Positions 22,493 through 31,884 of a stretch of DNA of 64,000 nt are shown piece by piece. The notes below the pieces were generated by a model, which was given only the letters and a program-made list of their open reading frames with translations, searched no databases and was not told where the DNA came from. The stretch's first letter is position 1. Every line of letters starts with the position of its first letter. Source of the DNA: Pseudorasbora parva (taxonomy: Eukaryota; Chordata; Actinopteri; Cypriniformes; Gobionidae); contig NC_090185.1 in the NCBI RefSeq assembly GCF_024679245.1, positions 4,461,964 through 4,525,963 of the forward strand. Reading direction: 5' to 3'. A program made the translations under genes and the position numbers.

Positions 22493-24056
22493 ATTTTTAT
22501 TTTGAATAAAGTTTTTTTCCCGCTGTTAGGGATGACACAGCTTTACGACGCACTCGACTCAACACAATAGCAGCGCGCTGCTGCACACGTCATTATTTAG
22601 CTCCGCTCACACGACACGCCCCCACCCGCTCGGCTTTTTTCGGAAAGACTCGGAACAGCGCATCTTTCTTATATAATTATTAAAAAAATAAAGACTTTTC
22701 GGAGATATGCAGGATGCAATGCTACTCTATAGGTACTCAAGATTGACATGACACTGACTGAAACTGAGTGTTTCACCCCCCCTTTAATAAATAGTCAAAA
22801 TTATGACATACTAAGTCATATTTATGAGATTAAAAGATGAAATTGACAGTCAAAATTATGAAATATTGTCATATTTAATATTTAAAATGATGACATAAGT
22901 CATATTTAATAAATATAAAGTCATAATTATGAAATACTAAGTCATATTTAATGAATAGTCAGAGTTATGCCATTCTAAGTCATATTTATGAGATCAAAAG
23001 ACGAAACTGAGTCATAATTATGATGACATAAGTCATATTTAATAAATAAAAAGTAATAATTATGAAATACTAAGTCATATTTAATAAATAGTCAGAGTTA
23101 TGCCATTCTAAGTCATATTTATGAGATCAAAAGACGAAACTGAGTCATAATTAGGATGACGTCATATTTAATAAATAAAAAGTCATAATTATGAAATACT
23201 AAGTCATATTTAATAGTCAAAATTATGACATACTAAGTCATATTTATGAAATCAAAAGACGAAACTGAGTCATAATTATGATGACATAAGTCATATTTAA
23301 TAAATAAAAAGTCATAATGATGAAATACTAAGTCATATTTAATAAATAAAAAGTCATAATTATGAAATACTAAGTCATATTTAATAGTCAAAATTATGAC
23401 ATACTAAGTCATATTTATGAAATCAAAAGACGAAACTGAGTCATAATTATGATGACATGTCATATTTAATAAATAAAAAGTCATAATGATGAAATACTAA
23501 GTAATATTTAATAAATAAAAAGTCATAATTATGAAATACTAAGTCATATTTAATAAATAAAAAGTCATAATGATGAAATACTAAGTAATATTTAATAAAT
23601 AAAAAGTAATAATTATGAAATACTAAGTCATATTTAATAGTCAAAATTATGAAATACTAAGTCATATTTATGAAATCAAAAGACGAAACTGAGTCATAAT
23701 TATGATGACATGTCATATTTAATAAATAAAAAGTCATAATGATGAAATACTAAGTAATATTTAATAAATAAAAAGTCATAATTATGAAATACTAAGTCAT
23801 ATTTAATAAATAAAAAGTCATAATGATGAAATACTAAGTAATATTTAATAAATAAAAAGTAATAATTATGAAATACTAAGTCATATTTAATAGTCAAAAT
23901 TATGAAATACTAAGTCATATTTATGAAATCAAAAGACGAAACTGAGTCATAATTATGATGACATCATATTTAATAAATAAAAAGTCATAATTATGAAATA
24001 CTAAGTCATATTTAATAAATTTGCCCAAATTATTTAAATATAGCAAGACAAAACTG

Positions 24057-25058
24057 ACTCTGTCCTATGACATACTGTCCTATTTAATAAATAAAAAGTC
24101 ATAATGATGTAAGTCATATTTATAAGATCAAAAGACAAAATTGACAAGTCATTTACGAGATAAAAAGTCCTAATTTTAATAAAAAGCTGAAATTATGACA
24201 ACTATGGAAAGAAAATTTTGACTTGACTTTTTATCTCATAAATATTCCAGTTACATTTTGAGTCATTTGTTGTTATCATTTTGACTGTCAGTTTAGAGTT
24301 TGTCAATTTTTTTACTAATAATTATGAGTTATGAGATAATTTACATTTTATATTTGTCAATTTTATTACTAATAATGACTATTATTAGTTGTAAGATAAG
24401 TGACATTTTTATGTAAATTTAGCGTTATAATTTTAACTAATGATGACATAATTATGAGTTAATCATCACATTTTATATGAATGTGGAGTGTTTGTCACTT
24501 TTAAACTATAATTATTATGCAACTATGAGCTTTGAGTTGGTCATGACATTTTATGTCAATTTAAAGTGTACATTTTAACTCATTTTGAGCTTTTTTTTGT
24601 CAATTTAGAGTGTTAGTCATAGTTTCAATGTCAATTAAAAGCATGATTTTGTTCTTATGTGGCAGAAATTGGTTTTCATAGAATGGGATTTTGCAGGAGA
24701 ATAATAAATAAATAAATAAAGTTGAAGCTGCTGAGAAGTGAGTCACCGGTTCCAGAACAGCTTTTCCACCTCATCATCCCACTCCGTCCGTCCGTCTGCG
24801 GAGAATCTTCGCCGAGAAACTTGCGAGTCAAGAGCTTCTTCCTGTCATGGCTCAACACCTAAAAATAATCCTGTTTCCCTCGGACCTACACAGGAAATGA
24901 CACGTAGAGTACAGGACCGTCAAACTGACACTTGAACTTTACAGTGAACTGGTAGCTAATGCGCTGTCATCAATATTGGCCAATTTCTAGCACAGAACAG
25001 ACCGGACTTTTAAGCAGTTTAAACCTTTGAAAAAAATCTCATTATACTTATACTCATA
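24057..25058. other. Degraded array edge, then unique sequence; no gene
   Basis: Up to about 24680 the sequence keeps loose words of the minisatellite (GACATTTTAT, TAATTATGAGT). A short AAAT run lies at 24700-24719. The remainder is unique and has no supported exon. Confidence 0.5.
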
Positions 25059-25060
25059 TA

Positions 25061-25455
25061 CACTCACCTAAAGGATTATTAGGAACACACACTAATACTG
25101 TGTTTGACCTCCTTTCGTTTTCAGAACTGCCTTAATTCTCTGTGGCATTGATTCAACAAGCTGCTGAGAGCATCCTTTAGAAATGTTGGCCCATATTGAT
25201 AGGAGAGCATCTTGCAGTTGATGGAGATTTGTGGGATGCACATCCAGGGCACGAAGCTCCCGATCCACCACATCCCAAAGATGCGCTATTGGGTTGAGAT
25301 CTGGTGACGGTGGCGGCCATTTTAGTACAGTCAACTCATTGGCATGTTCAAGAAACCAACTTGAAATGATTTGAGCTTTGTGACATGGTGCATTATCCTG
25401 CTGGAAGTAGCCATCAGAGGATGGGGACATGGTGGCCGGCCAATAATCATTCAAT
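25061..25455 (-). mobile_element. Tc1-like transposon, truncated
   Basis: After TA (25059-25060) the end reads CACTCACCTAAAGGATTATT, a typical Tc1-type terminal sequence of fish. The C-terminal part of the transposase follows on the minus strand. The element stops near 25455, so roughly the last third is left. Pieces of it reappear at 26336 and 27476 through tandem duplication. Confidence 0.8.
25092..25454 (-). pseudogene. Tc1-like transposase C-terminal part with the catalytic Glu replaced
   Basis: Minus-strand residues include SSDGYFQQDNAPCHKAQ (the second catalytic Asp, codon 25397-25395) and SPDLNPIAHLWDVV. The usual LNPIEHLW reads LNPIAHLW, so the catalytic Glu is Ala (GCG at 25286-25284). 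The number of residues between these positions is 36, which fits the DD36E branch of Tc1-like transposases rather than classical DD34E. The C-terminus RIKAVLKTKGGQTQY is complete. The N-terminal two thirds are absent. Confidence 0.82.
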
Positions 25456-25758
25456 GTAATTTCTTTTAGTGTTTATATAACATTGAAGTCAATAGGGAAA
25501 GATATGTTGAGTCAAAGTGTTTCTTTAAGCTCTAAATAACTCACAGAAGTTTTGTGAAATATTGCAAAGTCACTGAAACCACTAAAATATTTTTTTTTTC
25601 CATAGCTATGTCCCTTTAGGGGCACCGTACAAATGGTGTCCACACCTCAAATTTGTGTTTCAAATGCGACAAATCTTAATATTCAATGAGGGACAGAAGT
25701 TGGGCGGGACTTGTGTTTTTAAGGAAATAAAACATTAAATATTAAACTATTAAAAAAT

Positions 25759-26335
25759 GCTGGGTTAAAACAGCCCAACCGCTAGGTTAAAACAGCCCAA
25801 CCACTAGGTTAGAACAGCCCAACCGCTAGGTTAGAACAGCCCAACCGCTAGGTTAAAATAGCCCAACCGCTGGGTTAGAACAGCCCAATCGCTGGGTTAA
25901 AACAACCCAACCGCTGGGTTAGAACAGCCCAATCGCTGGGTTAAAACAGCCCAACTGCTGGGTTAGAACAGCCCAATCGCTGGGTTAAAACAGGCCAACC
26001 GCTAGGTTAGAACAGCCCAACCGCTAGGTTAAAACAGCCCAACCGCTGGCTTAAAACAGCCCAATCGCTGGGTTAAAACAGCCCAACCGCTGGGTTAAAA
26101 CAGCTCAACCGCTGGGTTAAAACAGCCCAATCGCTGGGTTAAAACAGCCCAACCGCTGGGTTAGAACAGCCCAATCGCTGGGTTAAAACAGCCCAACCGC
26201 TGGTTTAGAACAGCCCAATCGCTGGGTTAAAACAGCCCAATCGCTGGGTTAAAACAGCCCAACCGCTAGGTTAAAACAGCACAACCGCTGGCTTAAAACA
26301 GCCCAATCGCTGGGTTAAAACAGCCCAACCGCTGG
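25759..26335. repeat. Minisatellite of about 21-22 bp, block 1
   Basis: Variants of GCTGGGTTAAAACAGCCCAAC in head-to-tail order. The unit is partly self-complementary (GGGTT/AACCC and GGCTG/CAGCC). Confidence 0.93.
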
Positions 26336-26480
26336 GTACAGTCAACTCATTGTCATGTTCAAGAAACCAATTTGAAATGATTTGAGCTTTGTGACATGGT
26401 GCATTATCCTGCTGGAAGTAGCCATCAGAGGATGGGGACATGGTGGTCGGCCAATAAGCAATCAATGTAATTTCTTTTAG
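26336..26480 (-). pseudogene. Duplicated Tc1 transposase fragment, unit 2
   Basis: Repeats the part of the 25092-25454 relic that encodes SSDGYFQQDNAPCHKAQ, in the minus orientation, and is cut off at its junction with the minisatellite. It arose by duplication, not by a separate insertion. Confidence 0.85.
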
Positions 26481-26766
26481 TGTTTATATAACATTGTCAA
26501 TTGGGAAAGATTAGTTGAGTCAAAGTGTTTCTATAAGCTTTAAATGACTCACAGAAGTTTTGTGAATTAATGCAAAGTCACTGAAACCACTAAAATATAT
26601 TTTTTTCATAGCTATGTCCTTTTAGGGGCTCCGTAGAAATGACGTCCACACCTCAAATTTATGTTTGAAATTTTACAAATCAGAATATTCAATGAGGGAC
26701 AGAAGTTGGGCGGGACTTGTGTTTTTAAGGAAATAAAACGTATTAAATATTAAACTATATAAAATT

Positions 26767-27475
26767 GCTGGGTTAAAACAGCCCAACTGCTGGGTTAAAA
26801 CAACCCAATCGATGGGTTAAAACAACCCAACCGCTGGGTTAAAACAGCCCATTCGCTGGGTTAAAACAGACCAACCGCTAGGTTAGAACAGCCCAACCGC
26901 TAGGTTAAAACAGCCCAACCGCTGGCTTAAAACAGCCCAATCGCTGGGTTAAAACAACCCAACCGCTGGGTTAGAACAGCCCAACCGCTAAGTTAAAACA
27001 GCCCAACCGCTGGGTTAGAACAGGTCAACCGCTAGGTTAAAACAGCCCAATCGCTGGGTTAAAACAGCTCAACCGCTGGGTTAAAACAGCCCATTCGCTG
27101 GGTTAAAACAGCCCAATAGCTGGGTTAAAACAGCCCAACCGCTAGGTTAGAACAGCCCAACCGCTAGGTTAGAACAGCCCAACCGCTAGGTTAACACAGC
27201 CCAACCGCTGGCTTAAAACAGCCCAATCGCTGGGTTAAAACAGCCCAACCGCTGGGTTAAAACAGCTCAACCGCTGGGTTAAAACAGCCCAATCGCTGGG
27301 TTAAAACAGCCCAACCGCTGGGTTAGAACAGCCCAATCGCTGGGTTAAAACAGCCCAATCGCTGGGTTAAAACAGCCCAACCGCTAGGTTAAAACAGCCC
27401 AACCGCTGGCTTAAAACAGCCCAATCGCTGGGTTAAAACAGCCCAATCGCTGGGTTAAAACAGCCCAACCGCTGG
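26767..27475. repeat. Minisatellite of about 21-22 bp, block 2
   Basis: Same unit as block 1, with GCTAGG, GCTGGC and GATGGG variants in an order shared with block 3. Confidence 0.93.
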
Positions 27476-27620
27476 GTACAGTCAACTCATTGTCATGTTC
27501 AAGAAACCAATTTGAAATGATTTGAGCTTTGTGACATGGTGCATTATCCTGCTGGAAGTAGCCATCAGAGGATGGGGACATGGTGGTCGGCCAATAAGCA
27601 ATCAATGTAATTTCTTTTAG
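27476..27620 (-). pseudogene. Duplicated Tc1 transposase fragment, unit 3
   Basis: Essentially identical to the fragment at 26336-26480, 1140 bp further on. Confidence 0.85.
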
Positions 27621-27906
27621 TGTTTATATAACATTGTCAATTGGGAAAGATTAGTTGAGTCAAAGTGTTTCTATAAGCTTTAAATGACTCACAGAAGTTT
27701 TGTGAATTAATGCAAAGTCACTGAAACCACTAAAATATATTTTTTTCATAGCTATGTCCCTTTAGGGGCTCCGTAGAAATGACGTCCACACCTCAAATTT
27801 ATGTTTGAAATTTTACAAATCAGAATATTCAATGAGGGACAGAAGTTGGGCGGGACTTGTGTTTTTAAGGAAATAAAACGTATTAAATATTAAACTATAA
27901 AAAATT

Positions 27907-29035
27907 GCTGGGTTAAAACAGCCCAACTGCTGGGTTAAAACAACCCAATCGATGGGATAAAACAACCCAACCGCTGGGTTAAAACAGCCCATTCGCTGGG
28001 TTAAAACAGACCAACCGCTAGGTTAGAACAGCCCAACCGCTAGGTTAAAACAGCCCAACCGCTGGCTTAAAACAGCCCAATCGCTGGGTTAAAACAGCCC
28101 AACCGCTGGGTTAGAACAGCCCAACCGCTGGGTTAGAACAGCCCAACCGCTAAGTTAAAACAGCCCAACCGCTGGGTTAGAACAGCTCAACCGCTAGGTT
28201 AAAACAGCCCAATCGCTGGGTTAAAACAGCTCAACCGCTGGGTTAAAACAGCCCATTCGCTGGGTTAAAACAGCCCAATAGCTGGGTTAAAACAGCCCAT
28301 TCGCTGGATTAAAACAACCCAATAGCTAGATTTAAACAACCCATTCGCTGGATTAAAACAACCCATTCGCTGGATTAAAACAGCCCCACCGCTGGGTTAA
28401 AACAGCCCAACCGCTGGGTTAAAACAGCCCAACCGCTGGGTTAGAACAGCTCAACCGCTAGGTTAAAACAGCCCATTCGCTAGGTTAAAACAGCCTAACC
28501 GCTGGGTTAAAACACCCCAACCGCTGGGTTAAAACAGCCCAACCGCTGGGTTAAAACAGCTCAACCGCTAGGTTAAAACAGCCCATTCGCTAGGTTAAAA
28601 CAGCCCAACCGCTGGGTTAGAACAGCTCAACCGCTAGGTTAAAACAGCCCATTCGCTGGGTTAAAACAGCCCAACCGCTGGGTTAGAACAGCTCAACCGC
28701 TAGGTTAAAACAGCCCATTCGCTAGGTTAAAACAGCCCAACCGCTGGGTTAGAACAGCTCAACCGCTAGGTTAAAACAGCCCATTCGCTGGGTTAAAACA
28801 GCCCATTCGCTGGGTTAAAACAGCCCAACCGCTGGGTTAGAACAGCCCATTCACTGGATTAAAACAACCCAATCGCTGGATTAAAACAGCCCAATGGATG
28901 GGTTAAAACAGCCCATTCGCTGGATTAAAACAACCCAATCGCTGGATTAAAACAACCCATTTGCTGGATTAAAACAACCTATTGGCTAGGTTAAAACAGC
29001 CCATTCGCTGGGTTAAAACACCCAAATTGCTGGGT
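27907..29035. repeat. Minisatellite of about 21-22 bp, block 3
   Basis: The longest block. The first part repeats block 2; beyond about 28270 the CCCATTCGCTGG variants dominate. It ends in GGGTTTGTCCATTTTCAACC followed by CAACTTG, which matches the end region of the hairpin element at 59926-60169. Confidence 0.93.
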
Positions 29036-29774
29036 TTGTCCATTTTCAACCCAACTTGTCTCAAACTCTACAGACAACCTTGCTAATGAATAATAAACTT
29101 TATTTATTTATTATAACAGAAAGGCTATTTATTATTTAAGTTTATGTATGAATAGGATTTAATTTTAGCAAGTGTGCATGATAATTGCGATCAAAAAAGC
29201 ATATATATTAGCATTTTGTCAGTTATCGGCCAACCAGATCTCTAAATATTAACATCCGCCATTGAACATCTCATTTCCATCATGCCCTAATATGAAGTGG
29301 GAAAATCCCGGCATAATAAAGTGATTTTCTGATCCGCTCATTTGTTAGCGTTGAGTTCTCGGCTGTTAAAGCCTGTTCTTCATTTGTGCATCTCAGCGTG
29401 ACACCAGGTTGATCTCTGGACATTAATCATGACTCTGAATCCTCTTTAGTCCGAGACCGGGCTTAATTCTCACTCGGGAGCTCAACAAAAGGCCATTCTC
29501 AGAAGAGAACACGCCGCTTGTTTCACGTCTCTTTTTCTTTCTCATTAATTTTAGGCTTCGTAATAACTTCCCAGAGACGGCTGGCACAATTAGGCACAGG
29601 CAGAATCTCACAGGCTGTATTCGGGATAATCTAACGGTTTTGAGAGCACGTCATGTGCCGTTAATGAGAGCCGAAGCCGTCAGAGAGCGAGTCAGGGGCG
29701 ATTCTAGGACTCTCATTTTCGACGGTGTGGGGAAAAAAAGATAACACTTTAGTTCAGGGTTCAATTCTCGCTAT
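29036..29774. other. Unique sequence, no gene
   Basis: Complex sequence, including the stretch 29280-29720 with balanced composition and no repeats. A candidate conserved noncoding segment by appearance only. Confidence 0.45.
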
Positions 29775-29956
29775 TAAAGGGCACATAACACACAGAGTTT
29801 CTGCCAATCTCATGTTAATCTTGAGTATCTATAGAGTAGTGTTGACACTTCGTATCTCCCAAGAGTCTTTAGTTTATCATACTTATAAAAGATAGATACA
29901 CTGAACCGATTCTTTCTGAAAACAGCCGAGTCTGTGGAGGCGTGCAGTGGGCGGAG

Positions 29957-30059
<103 letters not shown>

Positions 30060-30150
30060 GAACTCCAGAAACACAAACTCCATCCACTGTTCCCTTAACG
30101 CTGCTTATTCGGGAAACTGAACAAGCTGATCTTTCTCTCACACCAGAAAT
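30060..30150 (-). pseudogene. THAP-domain fragment of Kolobok copy 5
   Basis: On the minus strand, frames give REQWMEFVF, aligned with RQQWM-stop-FAF of copies 1 and 2. The codon that is TAA in those copies is GAG (Glu) here, indicating the ancestral residue. Upstream bases still resemble the TVLHRFPKNPAL segment but are frameshifted. Too short for any function. Confidence 0.6.
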
Positions 30151-30194
30151 ACACTTCTCTCGCTCTGGGTGATTAGACCCCCCCACTGTGCATT

Positions 30195-30860
30195 CTGACA
30201 CCTTTCTCTCAGAACCAGCATTAACTTCTGGAGCAGTTTGAGCTCCAGTAGCTCGTCTGTTTGATCGGACCCCACGGGCCAGCCTTCGCTCCCCACGTGC
30301 ATCAATGAGCCTTGGCCGCCCGTGACCCTGTGGCCGGTTCTCCACTGGTCCTTCCTTGGAGCACTTTTGATAGATACTGACCACTGCAGACCGGGAACAG
30401 CCCACAAGAGCTGCAGTTTTGGAGATGCTCTGACCCAGGAGCCGGATCTCACGAAAATGCGTATAAATAGTACAAGTTTGCAATCTCGTGGAATGTATAT
30501 GCCAAAATGAGTTTTGGCGTGCGTATGGTACGCGTTTTTTTGCGTGCATATGAGACGCACTTTATGGCGTATTATACATACGAACCCCCCACCCTACCAC
30601 CCTTAACCTACCCAAGAGCGTGTCATATGCACGCCATAAAGTGCGTCTCATATGCACGCGAAAAACCGCGTACCATACGCACGCCAAAACTCATTTTGGC
30701 GTATACATTCCACGAGATTGCAAACTCTTACTATTTATACGCATGACCATGAGATCGTGTTGGACCCAGTCGTCTAGCCGTCACAATCTGGCCCTTGACA
30801 AACTTGCTCGAATCCTTACGCTTGCCTGTTTTGCCCAACACATCAACTTTAAGGACAAAA
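30195..30860 (-). pseudogene. Tc1-like transposase N-terminal part, split by an insertion
   Basis: The helix-turn-helix region is encoded at about 30200-30431 and continues at about 30770-30850, where LGQSISK would join ARRLG. The 324-bp foldback insertion falls between these codons and supplies unrelated sequence. A 226-residue open frame through this place (30549-29869) is a chance fusion of foldback element, HTH and CA repeat. Confidence 0.78.
30439..30762. mobile_element. Foldback (long inverted-repeat) element, 324 bp
   Basis: Two arms of about 150 bp are inverted copies: AATGCGTATAAATAG near the left end pairs with CTATTTATACGCAT near the right, and GCCAAAATGAGTTTTGGCGT pairs with ACGCCAAAACTCATTTTGGC. 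A direct repeat GACCCAG flanks it (30432-30438 and 30763-30769). The undisturbed Tc1 copy at about 13547 has a single GACCCAG at the same place. The superfamily is not clear; 7-8-bp duplication fits hAT best. Confidence 0.85.
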
Positions 30861-30895
30861 TGTTCACTTGATGCCTAATATATCCCACCCACTAA

Positions 30896-31884
30896 TAAGA
30901 GCCGTGATGAAGAGAGATTTTTTTTCATAATTCCTTAAACTATGAATCATAATATGAAATATTACAAAAACACCTTTATCACAACCCTCCCTAGGCCAAA
31001 CATGCTTTCGATAATGCTAGTTAAAACAACAACAACAACAACAACAGGAATACGTTGATGTAAAAGACAGTAAAAAAGGTCCTTTTCTCTGATCTTCCAG
31101 TACTTTCTGCTTCAAATCAAATGTTTCAGTGGTTCATGGCTTGCAAGTCTTCATCCAAGACTATTTGAAATCCTGATGGAGAAAATGAATGGGAAAAGCT
31201 CTCCAAACTGCTACGTTTTGGGGTGAAATTGCCCTGCAAGTCGGCAGCAGCAGTTTTGGTGCAGAAAAGCTCCAGGAGCCGCTGAAGCGACGGAGGTCCT
31301 TGGTTGACATTCAGAGCCGAGGCTGTGATTGAGAGCTCCAGTAATTGCCTCTGAAAGCAGTCGAATGTTTTCATCGGCAGTTAAAGCGCAGCGGCCGAAG
31401 TCGTTACTTACTGAACCATGTAAAGATCCCGCCACCCCAGAAGCCGGTTGCATTAAGTTAATAATCACTTTCCCCTTTCATCTGCCTCTTTTTCGCTTTT
31501 ATTTAGGGAACGCCACACCACGCGGGACAAAGAGCGCCAGAGCCTGGAGAGGAGCAAATAACACATTGTCAACAGATCGCATGAGTGAAGCGTTCATGCT
31601 CCACTAGACTCAATTATAATTTACTTCACCAATTCTACAACATTAAAAGTGGCCAGAAGTGATGCGTATTCATTCAGAGTCGTGAAGGAAAGGCACTTGA
31701 GAACTGATATAGCTCTCATTTAGAAATCACAGCCGGTTGAGAACTTCACTGAAGGTAGTCTGAACCAATATTGATTGACCTTCCCCTTTAAGAAGGAAAA
31801 AGTTGACTTAAACTTTTAGAGTTGCAGATTAATGGACCAAAAAGTCTTCCTATAGACAAATTATTATTTTTAATCACATATATA
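30896..31884. other. Unique sequence, no gene
   Basis: Contains a short AAC run at 31028-31047. The part 31080-31620 is complex and balanced, with competing short frames on both strands. None is recognisable, so no gene is called. Confidence 0.45.

Larger units (their letters stand above)
21578..22783 (-). mobile_element. Kolobok-type element, copy 2 (inverted)
   Basis: It is the reverse complement of copy 1, 1206 bp long, flanked by TTAA at 21574-21577 and 22784-22787. The host array unit normally reads CATATTTAATAAATAG. Removing the element and one TTAA restores exactly this unit, proving the 4-bp target duplication. It lacks an internal piece of copy 1 (about 17617-17900). Both gene relics are present: the P2X7-like exon on the minus strand and the THAP exon on the plus strand. 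The left end has a run of 16 G where copy 1 has a much shorter run. Confidence 0.85.
20282..24056. repeat. AT-rich minisatellite, about 2.5 kb, split by a Kolobok element
   Basis: Two kinds of module alternate: AAGTCATATTTAATAAATAA followed by AAAGTCATAATTATGAAATACT, and TCATATTTATGAGATCAAAA followed by GACGAAACTGAGTCATAATT. A 253-bp block is repeated exactly at 23447 and 23700, showing recent higher-order duplication. The array occupies 20282-21577 and 22784-24056. Long frames within it are translations of the repeat. Confidence 0.9.
25325..29035. repeat. Higher-order tandem repeat: Tc1 fragment, spacer and minisatellite
   Basis: The anchor GTACAGTCAACTCATTG occurs at 25325, 26336 and 27476. 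The last two are exactly 1140 bp apart, and the minisatellite starts at 25759, 26767 and 27907. Each unit holds a Tc1 piece (about 130 bp), a spacer of about 300 bp containing GGGCGGGACTTGTGTTTTTA, and a GCTGGGTTAAAACAGCCCAA array. Only the first unit is joined to the real Tc1 end, so it is the ancestor. Units two and three begin with the identical junction GCTGG-GTACAG, so the third unit was copied from the second. Confidence 0.9.
30190..30895 (-). mobile_element. Tc1-like transposon 5' part, interrupted by a foldback element
   Basis: Matches the relic at 13292-13751 on both sides of an insertion at 30439-30762. The minus-strand DNA-binding region ([20 protein letters not shown] and [15 protein letters not shown]) is recognisable. 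No catalytic region follows. Confidence 0.8.

Noticed and set aside
23447..23897. Two identical 65-codon minus-strand frames
   Set aside because: Translations of the 253-bp higher-order repeat in the AT-rich minisatellite.
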